In this document: positions 23,562 through 36,200 of the stretch, piece by piece
How positions within the stretch are numbered: position 1 is the first letter of the stretch
Layout: each line of letters starts with the position of its first letter
From: Closterium sp. NIES-65
Taxonomy: Eukaryota > Streptophyta > Zygnematophyceae > Desmidiales > Closteriaceae
Reading direction: 5' to 3'
Assembly: GCA_948144175.1 (NCBI GenBank)
Contig: CANXME010002486.1
Span: forward strand, 3,720,001 to 3,784,000
Length of the DNA stretch: 64,000 nucleotides
Notes under the pieces: generated by a model
Seen by the model: the letters and a program-made list of their open reading frames with translations, nothing else
Told to the model about the DNA's origin: nothing
Databases searched by the model: none
Program-made: the position numbers and the translations under genes

Positions 23562-24102
23562 GTCTTGCCTTTCTTGAATGAAAATTGAACTTCTTGGTTG
23601 CTTGCAGATCGGAAGCCTGGAAGAGGCTTAGTGATGAGAGCCTTTGTTCTCTGACTGCTCTCATACCATGTTGGGCTGAGAATTTCAGCCTTAGGATCTT
23701 TGCAGAGAATAGGCTAGTAGGTGCTAGAGTAGCACAGCGGAAGTCTTTTGAGTGAATGTGAGAAGATTTGAACGAGAATGGAATGACTATGAACGAAGTG
23801 AGTACAAATAGGAAACCCTAATTGGGTTGTACCCCCTATGGGATACCCCACTATAGCCTACACAAATAAGTAAGCTATAATGTTCTGACACACCCCCATA
23901 GGCAAAGTGGGGGAGAACAAGGGGTCACAAGACCAGTCAAGCAAAGCAAAGCAAAGCTCAGGGTGGATCACAAAGTCACCACACATTCCGAGCACAAGTT
24001 CAAAGGCCACAAGGCCAGTTCACATGCAAGATCATATATAGAGATATACAAGAGTCAAGCAAGCAAGAGGAAGAGTATATATAGGTGAAAATACACGGAA
24101 GG

Positions 24103-27100
24103 TCAAGAAGTGAGCAAGTGAGGCAAGACAGGCACAAGACCCAGCTGCGTGCAGCAACGCTGATAATCACAAGGCGCAAGTGCCTTGGTGAACACATCAG
24201 CAGTGTTGGCCTCAGAGGCCACGTACGCAAGTCGCAACTGTCCACGCTGCTGTAGCTCACGAGCAAGAAAGTAGCGGAGAGCAATGTGCTTTGTCCTGTG
24301 CTCCAGTCGCTGCTCTTGACACAAGGCCAGCATGGCCTTGTTGTCTACGTACAAGTTTGGAGGAGAACGAGGCGGCTCCCCAAGGTCGGTCAGCAGGTAG
24401 GTGAGCCAGCGTAACTCCTGTGCAGCCATAGCCCCGGCGTAGATCTCAGCCTCACAACTGGAGCCGAGAACAGAAGACGAGCGGGTAGCCCGCCACGAAA
24501 CAGAGCCGGAACCAAGGCCGAAGGTGTAACCCTGTGACGACCGCTGCGTAGCCTGGTCGTCAGCCCAAGAAGCGTCCGCGTGCCCAGTGAGGACCACTGG
24601 ACTCCGCCCTCCAAGCACTAGCCCCATGCCCGACGTACTGCACAAGTAGCGCAACACCCTTTTCGCTGCAGCCATGTGCTCTGGTCGGTGTCTCCCAGGA
24701 GCAACATAGCGTGCGAGAATGCTAAGAGGTTATGCAAGGTCAGGTCGTGTGCAGGTCATAAGGTACATGAGGCAGCCAACAAGCTGTGCATACGGGCCAC
24801 TCGACTCTACGGACTCATCCGAAGGCAGAGCTGAGAGCGAGTGGCGAGTAGGCAGAGGAGTGGCCTGAGGCAAGGAGTACGTGAAGCCGAAGCGCTGAAG
24901 GACCTGCTGCACCATGTGTGAGTGAGTGAGGGTAATTGTGTGGCGTGCTCTGTCCCGGGTGATCTGCAGGCCAAGGTAGCTGCGCAGTTCACCCAGGTCA
25001 GTGCACGTGTGTCTCTTCTCCACCTCAGACTTCACGTAGGCGAGTCCAGCAGTGTCAGCTGTGGCAAAGACCAAGTCGTCGACGTACACGAGGATGTAGA
25101 ACGGCGGCAGAGAGGTGTCGGTGCGCAGAAACAGCGACGGGTCGGCAGTAGAAGGAGCAAACCCGAGTGCCGCCAGCGTAGTCCTCAGTGTGTCGTGCCA
25201 CTCACGTGGCGCCTGGCGGAGACCGAGACTGGACGCCGGAGACTCCACTGGGTACCAGGAGGGAAAGACCCAGTGAAGCCAGGTGGGCGACGCAGCCAGA
25301 TCTCCTCGTGCAGGCTGCCCTGCAAGAAAGCTGTGCTGAAGTCGAGAGAGTGCAGCTCGTAGTCACGGTGAGCAGCAACGTGCAGTAGTACCCGAAGAGT
25401 GGTCATCTTCGGGGTGGGGGAGAAGGTCTGAAAGTAGTCAAACCCCTACCGCTGACTGAAGCCACGAGCCATGTAACGCGCCTTGAAGACAGGCGGAGAA
25501 CCCGGTGGCCGCTTCACTCTGAAGATCCACATGCCACTGACTATGTTCGCCCCAGGAGGGGGAACAGCGTCAACATAGGTGCCTGTGGACTTCCAGGAAG
25601 CCATCTCTGCATCCATAGCTGCCTGCCACTGAGAGGAGTAGGGACCCTCTATCGCCTCCGCGTAAGAGCGCGGAGTCGGGATGTCAAGTGCATCCGGGTC
25701 TCCCTCAGGGGCTAGCAGTACAGACGCGAGATGAGGTGAAGCGGCGGCCAGACACTGGAACTCCTCCTGCCTGTCCTCAAGGACGTCCGTGCCAAGGGCA
25801 CACTAACCCCCGACGGACGGAGGACAGGCAGACTCAGACTCAGCGACAAGACTAGCAGCGTAGTCTAGACGACAGCGCGCAGCAAAGCCGACGACCTCAG
25901 TGACAAGGGCAGACGCAGCAGAAGACTCGAAAGAAGTGTCAGTGACGGCAGTAGCAAGGAGACGCGTGACAGTAGGACTGGCAGCACGAAGAGAGTCCGA
26001 CTCCGGGTCGGCAAGAGCAGGAAGAGAGGAAGCAGGAGGAGAAGGCAAAGGGGCACGCAGAGGAGCATGGACGGACGCAGAGACATCCGGTGCGTGCCAG
26101 GGACAGGAGGAGGACGCTGACGCGAACCGCGACCACTAGTGCGAGCAGTACGAACAGGCGACGCAGGACGAGACGCAGGCTCACGACGCTCAGTAAGACC
26201 TCCAGTCGGACCAGCGTAGGGAGAAGGAGCAGGCAAAGGGGAGGCAGGCTGTAGCTGTGACTGTGACGAGGCAGACTGTGGACCCTCTAAGGGAGGAGGA
26301 GGAGGACCAGGAGAAGGTGTAAGACCAAGAACCTGCTGCAGGAGCGGAACGAAGTACGGTCGGGGCCGCGTGGCGACGCCAGAAACAGCAGGGACAGCAC
26401 CACTACCCCCAGCAGGAGTACCCGCTCCAGCAGCACCTCCAGCAGCACCTCCAGTAGCTCCAGAACCTCCAGCACCACCACCAGGAGCATTGCCAGTCGG
26501 ATCGCCAGCGGTACTCTCAGCGCCAACACCCTCAGCAGCACCAGCTCCAGGAGAACCCTCAGACCCAGCAGCTCCAGCACCCACAGTATGAGCACCTCCG
26601 GGACGCTCAGCAGCAGCACCCTCTGCAGCCGAAGAACCTCCAGCACCAGCAGCACGCCTCCAGCGCCGGGCAAACCACTCATGCAACTCCTGTGGGGAGA
26701 GTGGCTCTCGGCGAGACGAAGCACCTCCAGGCGGAGCACCCCCAATCTCAGCACCCCCAGGCTCAGCACCCCCAGGCCCAGCACCCCCAGGCTCAGCACC
26801 CCCAGACTCAGTACCCCCAGGCTCAGCACCCCCAGACTCAGCACCCCCAGGCTCAGCACCTCCAGACTCCGCACCCCCAGGCTCAGCACCCCCAAGCGTA
26901 GCACCTCCAGGCTCAGCACCCCCAGGCTCAGCTCCCGCAGCAGCACCAGAGTCACCAGTGACCTCGACAGGCTCGACCGCGTCTACCTGGGACACACCTG
27001 AAGGGGCAGGACCCTGAGGGGGGAGGGCGTCTACCGGGGGGGGACCTGGTACCAAGAAGAGCGGGGGCGGGGGGAGGGACGGAGTGCGGTAGGGGAAGAG

Positions 27101-27936
27101 GCGGTAGTAGGGTACCGACTCGTCGAACGTGACGTCCAGGGCACGTCAAGAGGTGGGGTGGTAGAACTGCCACCCAGGGGCGTCGGGGGGGAACCCCAGG
27201 AAGATGCAGGGAGCAGCGCGAGGGGACAGCTTGTCTGTAGACAAGTCGCGGACAAACGCCCGAGATCCCCAGACCCGGAACGCCGACGCATCGCCAACCT
27301 TCCCTGTCCACAGCAGGGTTGGGGAGGTCTCTGGCCTGGAGACCCTGGGGTGGAGGTTGATCTAATGCGCCGCGTACCTGACCGCAAACGGCCACAGAAA
27401 ATGGGGGGCAGCCGCATGCATCATAGACGTACGAGCGACGTCCATGACCATGCCAATGCGGCGCTCTGCAATCCCATTTTGCTGCGGTGAGTCCGGAAGC
27501 GTGAACGGATGCCTCGCGCACGACAGTAGGCACGCAGAAGGCCAGAGGAGAACTCTCCGCCTCTGTCCGAGTGCAGACGCAACACCAGAAAGTCCGAGCC
27601 AAAGCTCTGCCTGAGTTGGAGACGAGCTGCGCGGATCCAGTCGATCAGCACCTCAGTGACATCACCCTTGCTGCGCAAGGGGAAGACAGTGGTGTAACGC
27701 GAGTAGTCGTCAACCACCAACAGGAAGTAGCGCTCGTGACCGAGTCCACGGACGCGGGCAGGGCCCCACACGTCCATGTGAAGCGTCTCCAACGGAGCCT
27801 CTGTCGGAGGAAACTGGGAGGAGTGAGGGGCAGCACGCTGGCACCCCTCGACACAGGGGACACAGGCAGGGCCAGGGCCCTGAGGAAGGGGAGGGAGGGA
27901 CCGGGGGAGACCAGACACAAGAAGAGGGGAGGCCAT
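24103..27936 (-). pseudogene. B2 integrase, linker, RT and RNase H (broken)
   Basis: Successive open pieces in copia order. They are the integrase knuckle and core (CVPCVEG, HMDVWGPARVRG, LHSDRGGEFSSG), the EPGGA-repeat linker, RT (MTTLRVLLHVAAHRDYELHSLDFSTAFLQG, YVDDLVFATAD) and RNase H (ADASWADD, ADVFTKALAPCDYQ), ending at 24103. It clearly descends from the same polyprotein as B1, but several breaks make it a fossil. Confidence 0.85.
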
Positions 27937-27978
27937 GCCTCTGAGCCGAAGCAGAGAGGGGTGGCCAAGGCGGTGGTG

Positions 27979-30021
27979 CTAGAGGAGGGTCTCGTGAGAC
28001 AGACGGCGACACGAACAGGGGGCAGACTCAGGACCAGACCTGGACGCTGCAGCAAACACCTGACCAGACGAAGGGACTCTACCAGACTCAGCACCTGGAG
28101 GAGAAGCAGTGGTCAGTGTGTACAGGCTCGACCCTGGCTGACGTGTAAACGTAGCCAGGTGACGACCCGTGCTAGCCTCTGTGCAGTGCGTCACTCGCTG
28201 ACGAGCAGGGGTGAACTGGTGGACTCCCGCATCCTGTAGGTCAGCACCACTCACCAAGTTCGTAGAGAACGAGGGGAGGTAGAGACCAGACAGGGTGCCA
28301 GAGGGAGCCGCCGGACATGGGAGGACTGAGGAGAAGCGAGACAGGACAGGACCCCCAGAGGGGTCAGCCAGGGAAACCGCAACCGGCCGACTAAGCGGCG
28401 TGAGTCTGGTGCGGTCCCGAAAGAAAGAGCGAGACGCTCCAGAGTCAAGTGTGAAGGTGTGGGAGGCCGAAGCCGACGCAGTACCTGAGAGCGCAGACGC
28501 ACTAGTACCTGAGAGAGCAGCCTCACCAGCACCTGAGAGCACAGACGCACTGGCACCTAGAGCAGAAGCCTCACCGGCACCTAGAGCAGCAGTACCAATG
28601 CCCGGGTCGGGCGGGAAACACCGGTAACAGTCACCCTCATCACTAATGGTCACAGCATACATGGCAGCAAGGATAGCATCAAAATCAAGATCAAAGATAG
28701 CTCCACCAGCCCTAGACAGCTCTCCCCAGCGGGGGATCTCCGCGGCCTCCGGGAACTGCTGGCGCCAAGCGTCCGTCAGGCGGCCAAAGCAGCGCTGGGT
28801 GGTGTGGGTGCCCCCACACTGCTCTCCAGCGCGGTCGCCAGTGCGGAGAACGTAGGTGCAGGGACCAAAACCCCCACCGCGCTGACGCTGCGTGTACCAC
28901 TCACGGAGCTGCTGAGGGGTGGGGACGTCGCGAGAACGCAGCTGCTGCTGCTGCTGCTGGCGCTGACCTCCCCCAGTGCTACTCCGCTGCGAAGCTCCAC
29001 TCCGACCACCTCCACCTCCGCCACCCCCGCCTCCGCCTCCACCGCCCCCGCCTACGCCTCCACCGCCGACACCTCCGCCACCTCCGCTACCACCGCCACC
29101 GCCGCCGCCACCCCCGCCTCCACTGCCGCCACTAGCAACCCCACCCCCGCTACCACCTCCACCGCCACCCCCACTCCCTCCGCCGCCTCCACCTCCACCT
29201 CCACCGCCCCCACTGGCCCCACCCGCTCCCTTGCCCCCCTTGCCCTTGCCAGAGCGGCGTCTCCTGCTAGGGGCAGACGCCGCACCGACCGACTCAAGAC
29301 CAACGAGGTCGGCCGCAGCGGCAGAGGCGACAGAGTGCAGGAGAGGGGAAGGAGAACACCCCTCAAAGATGGGGGCGCGGGGGTCACCTCGAGAGGCTCC
29401 TACAGCGACTATGCTCTTCTCTGCTGCAAGGAGGGCCTTCTCGAGGCTGTGGACTGTGAGGGTGGTGGGACAGACCGCGAGGAAGTGGTCCCGGACTACA
29501 CGAAGGGAGTCAGGGAGGCGAGTGACTAAGAAGTAGAGAGTGATGTACATGGGGGGGGGGTTCTTGGCGCAGAAGTCAGCAGGAAGCGCAGCGCGGTAGC
29601 GAGTGTCACTAGTGCGGAGGTGCGTGATGAGATCAGCGACAGTGGGAAAGGCGGCAAGGTCAGGGAAGAGGAAGGGGAGCATGAGGCGGCTCAGTGCAGC
29701 AGTGGCAGGGGAGGAGTAGCGCGCAACTACAGCGTCGTACAAGGTCTGGGCACTCTTGTACTGGCTAAAGTGCGCGCGCTCAGCGGTAGGCAAGTGGCGA
29801 CGCACAGCAAGACGTGCAGCAGCATCGCGCGTGGCCCACTGTGAGCGAACAGTGGCGTCAGCATCAGCAGCAGGGGCAGGGACGGCGCCAGAGGTGAGGT
29901 CAAAGAGAGACAGACCGTCCGCCCTATCGCACTGTAAAAACAGCTGCAGGTCGTCGAGCCAGACCTCAAAGTCTATGGCTCGACCCTCAGCGTCAAAAGC
30001 GAGGACACTAGGGGTGGCCAT
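27979..30021 (-). CDS. B2 gag and protease
   Basis: A 680-residue open frame beginning MATPSVLAFDAEGRAIDF. It holds gag (to ~residue 240), a very glycine-rich stretch of about 100 residues, a short Gln run, and a Cys/His-containing segment (GPCTYVLRTGDRAGEQCGG). The retropepsin motif FTLDSGASRSFF is next, ending in the GAG-pre-integrase region (CSCRRLSHETLL). Family knowledge places it as the N-terminal part of a single gag-pol polyprotein. Confidence 0.88.
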   Translation of the reverse strand: MATPSVLAFDAEGRAIDFEVWLDDLQLFLQCDRADGLSLFDLTSGAVPAPAADADATVRSQWATRDAAARLAVRRHLPTAERAHFSQYKSAQTLYDAVVARYSSPATAALSRLMLPFLFPDLAAFPTVADLITHLRTSDTRYRAALPADFCAKNPPPMYITLYFLVTRLPDSLRVVRDHFLAVCPTTLTVHSLEKALLAAEKSIVAVGASRGDPRAPIFEGCSPSPLLHSVASAAAADLVGLESVGAASAPSRRRRSGKGKGGKGAGGASGGGGGGGGGGGGSGGGGGGGSGGGVASGGSGGGGGGGGGGGSGGGGGVGGGGVGGGGGGGGGGGGGGGGRSGASQRSSTGGGQRQQQQQQLRSRDVPTPQQLREWYTQRQRGGGFGPCTYVLRTGDRAGEQCGGTHTTQRCFGRLTDAWRQQFPEAAEIPRWGELSRAGGAIFDLDFDAILAAMYAVTISDEGDCYRCFPPDPGIGTAALGAGEASALGASASVLSGAGEAALSGTSASALSGTASASASHTFTLDSGASRSFFRDRTRLTPLSRPVAVSLADPSGGPVLSRFSSVLPCPAAPSGTLSGLYLPSFSTNLVSGADLQDAGVHQFTPARQRVTHCTEASTGRHLATFTRQPGSSLYTLTTASPPGAESGRVPSSGQVFAAASRSGPESAPCSCRRLSHETLL

Positions 30022-31854
30022 GACTACAGGCTAGCAGTGCAAGCAGTGGTGGGGGGGGGACGGGCACGCAGTAGCAGTGGGGCTGTGCTCACCAGACAAG
30101 GCAGGTTGGGCGACTCGGCAGTAGAGCGGCTCGGCTGCGGGGCGGCTCGGCGGCTGGGCTGCTCGGCAGCTCGGCGGCTGGGCTGCTCGGCGGTTCGGCG
30201 GCTCGGCGGCTCGGCGGCTCGGCTGCTGGGCGGCTCGGCGGCTGGGCGGCTCGGCTGCTGGGCGGCTCGGCGGCTGGGCGGCTCGGCGGCTCGGCGGCTC
30301 GGCGGCTCGGCGGAGGAGGAGAGCGGCGGGGCCGTAAAGGAAGGGCGGCGGGGCCGCTTAGCAGAGGACGGTGGGGCCGCTAAGGAAGGGCGACGGGGCC
30401 GCGAGGTGCAGGGCGGCGGGGCCGTCAAAGCAGGGCGGCGGGGCCGTCGAAGCAGGGCGGCGGGGCCGTCGAAGCAGGGCGGCGGGGCCGTTGAAGCAGG
30501 GCGGCGGGGCCGTCGATGCAGGGCGGCGGGGCCGTCGAAGCACGGCGGCGGTGTCAGATTTATATGACATAGTTGCTGTAGGCTATAGTGGGGTAGCACA
30601 TATGGGGTACAGGGTTTCTAGGGTTGTATTTGTACCCAATGTTTCCTTAGTCATTTCATTCCTGTTCACTTGTTTCACATGGTATAGAGCGGGTCCTTCC
30701 TAAGGACCGTTTTTTTTAGGGCCCACCGAAGCGCGCCCCGAGGCGCGCATTTTTTTTAGCGACCCCTCGGGTCGCCATTTCCCTCGCGGCCCCGCTGCCC
30801 CTCCTGATCGCGGCCCCGCCGCCTGCTTGACGCGGCCCCGCCGCCTCCACTGACGCGGCCCCGCCGCCGGCTGTGACGCGGCCCTGCCGCCCGCTACGTC
30901 GCGGCCCCGCCGCCTGCTTGACGCGGCCCCGCCGCCTCCATTGACGCGGCCCCGCCGCCGGCTCTGACGCGGCCCTGCCGGCCCGCCGCTGCACCTGACG
31001 GCCCCGCCGCTGCACCTGCAAGCTCGCCGCTGCACCCTACGGCCCGCCGCTCCATTGACGCGGCCCCGCCACCTCCACTGACGCGGCCCCGCCGCCGGCT
31101 TTGACGCGGCCCTGCCGCCCGCTTCGTCGCGGCCCCTGCCGCCTCCACTGACGCGGCCCCGCCGCCGGCTCTGACGCGGCCCTGCCGGCCCGGCGCTGCA
31201 CCTGACGGCCCCGCCGCTGCACCTGCCGGCCCGCCGCTGCACCCTACGGCCCGCCGCTGCACCCTACGGCCCGCCGCCTCACCTGACGGCCCCGCCGCTG
31301 CGCCTGCCGGCCCGCCGCTGCACCCTACGGCCCGCCGCTGCACCCAGCGGCCCGCTGCTTCACCTGCCGGCCCGCCGCTGCACCCTACGGCCCGCCGCTG
31401 CACCCAGCGGGCCGCCGCTTCACCTGACGGCCCCGCCGCTGCACCTACCGGCGCGGCGCTGCACCCTACGGCCGCGCCGCTGCACCTGCCGGCTCGCCGC
31501 TGCACCGGTCGACCCGCCGCTGCACCTGCCGGCCCGCCGCTGCACCTGACGGCCCCGCCCCTGCATCTCCCGGCCGAGCCGCCCCAGCAGCAGAGCCGCC
31601 TCAGCAGCCGAGCCGCCCCAGCCGCCGAGCCGCCCCAGCAGCCGAGCCGCCCCAGCAGCCGAGCCGCCCCAGCAGCCGAGCCGCCCCAGCAGCCGAGCCG
31701 CCCCAGCTGCAGTGCCGCCCGAGCCGCCCGAGCCGCCGAGTCGCCCGAGCCGCCCAGCAGTCGAGCCGCCCGAGCCGCCTGAGCCCTCCCTGCACTGCCC
31801 TGTCTGGTGAGCACTGAGCTTTACTCTGCGCACTGCCCTCTCTCTACTGCTGTC

Positions 31855-32964
31855 ATGGCTACCCCCAGTGTCCTCGCCTTTGACGCTGAGGGCAGAGCCA
31901 TTGACTTTGACGTGTGGGTAGACGACCTACTGCTTTTCCTACAGTGCGACAGAGCTGACGGACTCTCTCTCTTTGATCTCACTTCTGGTGCCTCTCCCGC
32001 CCCTGCTGCTACTGAGGATGCCACTGTTCGCTCACAGTGAGCCACACGCGATGCTGCTGCACGTCTTGCTGTGCGTCGCCACCTCCCTCCCGCTGAGCGT
32101 GCGCACTTTGGGTCGTACAAGAGTGCTAAGACCTTGTACGACGCCGTTATCGCACGCTACTCCACCCCTGCCACTGCTGCACTGAGCCGCCTCATGCTAC
32201 CGTACCTCTTTCCCGACCTTGCTGCTTTTGCCACAGTCGCCGACCTCATTACCCACCTGCGCACTAGTGACGCTCGCTTCCGCGCTGCACTTCCTGCTGA
32301 GTTCTGCGCCAAGAACCCCCCCCCCAAGTACTTCACTCTCTACTACATTGTTACCCGCCTCCCTGACTCCCTTCGCGGAGTCAGGGACGACCTACTCGCA
32401 GTCTGCCCCACCACTCTCACTGTCGAGATCCTCGAGAAGTCCCTCCTCGTAGCCGAGAAGAGCATTCTTACTGTAGGGGCCTCTCGTGGTGACCCGCGCA
32501 CCCCCATCTTTGAGGGGTGTTCCCCCTCCCCCCTCCTGCCCTCTGTCGCCTCTGCTGCTACGGCCGACCTTGTTGGTTTTGAATCGGTCGGAGCGGCGTC
32601 TGCCCCCAGCGGGAGACGTCGCTCTGGCAAGAGCAAGGGGGGCAGGGGCGGTGGTGGAGGCGGCGGGGGTGGTGGAGGCGGAGGTAGAGGCAGCGGCGGA
32701 GGTGAGGGTGGTAGCGGGAGTAGTGGCGGGAGTGGAGGTGTCGGCGGAGGCAGTGGAGGCGGGGGCGGCAGCGGCGGTGGTAGTGGGGGTGGAGGCGGAG
32801 GCGGCGGTGGCGGCGGCGACGGTGGGAGTGGCGGTGGCGGTGGAGGTGGTGGCGGCGGCGGCGGAGGAGGCGGCGGAGGTCGTGGGGCGCCGAGGAGGAG
32901 TGGCTCCGGTGGTGGTCAGCGCCAGCAGCAACAGCGCGGTCAGGAGACCCTCTCCCCGCAGTAG
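31855..32964 (+). pseudogene. Element D gag (broken)
   Basis: Begins MATPSVLAFDAEGRAIDFDVW, as in B1 and B2, and continues with the shared gag text (AERAHFGSYKSAKTLYDAV, PYLFPDLAAFATVADLITHLRTSDAR). A glycine-rich tract follows, then GGGQRQQQQ. It is the 5' coding part of element D and is not intact. Confidence 0.85.
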
Positions 32965-33210
32965 CTCCGTGAGTGGTACTCTGCGCGTCAGCGGGGTGGG
33001 GGTACTGGTCCGTGCACTTACGTCCTGCGCACTGGCGACCGTGCGGGTGAGCAGTGTGGTGGTCCACACTCCGCCCAGCGTTGCTTCGGCCGCCTGACTG
33101 ACGCTTGGCGCCGCCAGTTTCCTGACGCCTCTGAGATCCCTCGCTGGGACCAGCTGTCTAGGGCTGGAGTAGCTATCTTTGATCTTGACTTTGATGCTAT
33201 TCTTGCTGCT

Positions 33211-36200
33211 ATGTATGCTGTGACTATTAGTGAGGAGGGTGACTGTTACCAGTGTTTCCCGCCCGACCCGGGCATTGGTACTGCGGCTCTAGGTGCTGTT
33301 GAGGCTGCTGCTCCAAGTGCTGGTGAGGCTGTTGCTCTAGGTGCCAGTGAGTCTGAGTCCTCAGGTGCTGGTGAGTCTGCTCTCTCAGGTACTGTGTCGA
33401 CTTCACCCTCTCTCACTTTCACTCTTGACTCCGGGGCGTCTCGCTCCTTCTTTCGAGACCGCACCACACTCACGCCGCTTAGTCGGCCAGTGGCGGTCTC
33501 CTTGGCAGACCCCTCCGGGGGTCCTGTTCTGGCTCGCTACTCCACTGTCCTGCCGTGCCCTGCGGTCCCGTCTGGCGCCCTGTCCGGTCTCTACCTCCCC
33601 TCGTTCTCTACGAACTTGGTGGCGGGTGCTGACCTACAGGATGCAGGGGTTGACCAGTTCACCCCTGCGCGCCGACGAGTCACCCACTGCACGGACGCGG
33701 ACACGGGTCGACACCTAACCACATTCACACGTGGTCCAGGGTCGAGCCTGTACACACTCACTGTTCCGTCTCCTTCTCCTGCGTCTGGTCAGGTAGCTGC
33801 GTCGGGTCAGGTGTTTGCTGCAGCGTCCAGGTCTGATCCTGAGTCTGCCCCCTGCTCGTGTCGCCTCCTGTCCCACGAGACCCTCCTGTGGCACCACAGG
33901 ATGGGTCACCCCTCCCTGCCTCGTCTCCGGGGCATGGCCTCTCGCCTTCTTATCGCTGGCCTTCCCCGGTCCCTCCCTCCCCTTCCTCCGGGGCCTGGCC
34001 CTCCCTGTGTCCCCTGTGTCGAGGGTCGCCTGCGGGCTACCCCTCACTCCTCCCCGTTCCCTCCGACGGAGGCCCCGATGCAGACGCTTCACATGGACGT
34101 GTGGGGCCCAGCCCACGTCCGTGGACAGGGTCACGAGCGCTACTTCCTGCTGGTGGTTGACGACTACTCGCGTTACACCACAGTCTTCCCCTTGCGCAGC
34201 AAGGGTGAGGTCACTGAGGTGTTGATCGACTGGATCCGCGCAGCTCGTCTCCAGCTCAGGCGGAGCTTCGGCTCGGACTTTCCTGTTCTGCGTCTGCATT
34301 CGGACAGAGGCGGAGAGTTCTCCTCCGGCCTTCTGCGAGCCTACTGTCGGGCACGAGGCATCCGCCAGACCTTCACGCTTCCGGACTCTCCACAGCAGAA
34401 TGGGATTGCTGAGCGCCGCATCGGCATTGTCATGGACGTCGCCCGTACGTCCATGGTGCATGCGGCTGCCCCCCATTTTCTGTGGCCGTTTGCGGTTCGG
34501 TACGCGGCGCATCAAATCAACCTTCAGCCCAGAGTCTCCCGACCGGAGACCTCCCCAGCTTTGCTGTGGACGGGGCAGGTTGGCGATGCGTCGGCGTTCC
34601 GTGTCTGGGGATCTCAGGCGTTTGTCCGCGACTTGTCTGCGGACAAGCTGTCCCCTCGTGCTGCTCCCTGTGTCTTCCTTGGCTTCCCCACAGACGCTCC
34701 CGGGTGGCAGTTTTACCACCCCTCCTCTCGTAGTGTTCTGTCCTCCCAGGACGTCACGTTCGACGAGTCAGTCCCCTTCTACCGCCTCTTCCCCTACCGC
34801 ACTCCTTCCCTCCCCCCTCCGCCGGACTTCCTTGTGCCAGTTCCCCCCCCGGTAGACCCCCTCCCCCCTCAGGTTCCTGCCCCCTCAGGTGTGTCCCAGG
34901 TAGACGCAGTTGACCCGGTCGAGGTTACTGGTGACTCTGGTGCTGCTGCGGGTGCTGAGCCTGGGGGTGCTGACTCTGGGGGTGCTGTGCGCGGGGGTGC
35001 CGAGCCTGGAGGTGCTGCTACTGGGGGTGCTGAGCCTGGGGGTGCTGGGCCTGGGAGTGCTACTGCGGAGGGTGCTGAGCCTGGGGGTGCTGAGCCGGGG
35101 GGTACGGTGCCTGGAGCTGCTGAGCTAGGGGGTGCTGGGTCTGGGGGTGCTGGGTCGGGAGCTGCTGAGCCTGGGGGTACTGAGTCTGGAGCTGCTGAGC
35201 CTGGGGGTGCTACGTCTGGAGCTGTTGAGCCTGGGGTTTCTCCTGCTGCTGCGTCTCGCCGAGAGCCCCTCTCTCCACAGGAGCTGTGCGAGTGGTTTGC
35301 TCGCCGCTGGAGGCGTGCTGCTGGAGCTGGAGCTTCTTCGACCGTCGAGGGTGCTGGTGCTGCCGGTCCCAGAGCTGCGGGGTCTGCGGGTACTCCTGGA
35401 GCAGGAGCTCCTGAGGGTGTTGGTGCTGAGACTACTGGTGTCTGTCCCGGCGGTGGTTCTGCTACTGGTGCTGCTGGAGGTCCTGCCGCTGGAGGTGTTG
35501 GTGGCGCTGGTGCTGTTGCTGAGGGTGCTGGTGCTGTCCCTGCTGAGTCTGGAGTTGCCGCGCGGCCTCGGCCGTACTTCGTTCCGCTCCTGCAGCAGGT
35601 TCTTGGTCTTTCTCCTCCGGTAGAGTGTCCACAGCCTGTCCAGTCGCAGTCCCTGTTGGAGCCTTCCTCTCCACTGCCTGCTCCCTCTCCTTACACTGGT
35701 CCTACTGGAGGTCTTGCTGAGCGTCGTGAGCCTGCGTCTCGTCCTGCGTCGCCTGTTCGTGCTGCTCGCACTAGTGGTCGCGGTTCACGTCAGCGTCCTC
35801 CTCCTGTCCCTGGCACGCACCGGATGTCTCTGCGTCCGTCCACTGCTCCTCTGCGTGCCCCTTTGCCTTCTCCTCCCGAGTCCTCTCTTCCTGCGCTTGC
35901 CGACCCTGAGTCGGACTCTCTTCGTGCTGCCAGTCCTACTGTCACGCGTCTCCTTGCTACTGTCGTCACTGACCCCTCGTTTGAGTCCACTGCTGCGTCT
36001 GCCCTTGTCGCTGAGCTCGTCGACTTTGCTGCTCGCTGTCGTCTAGACTACGCTGCTAGTCTTGTTGCTGAGTCAGCGTCTGACTGTCCTCTGTTCGTCG
36101 GGGGTGACTGTGCTCTTGGCACGGACGTCCTAGAGGACAGGCAGGAGGAGTTACAGTGTCTGGCGGCTGCTTCACCTCATCTCGCGTCTGTACTGCTTGC

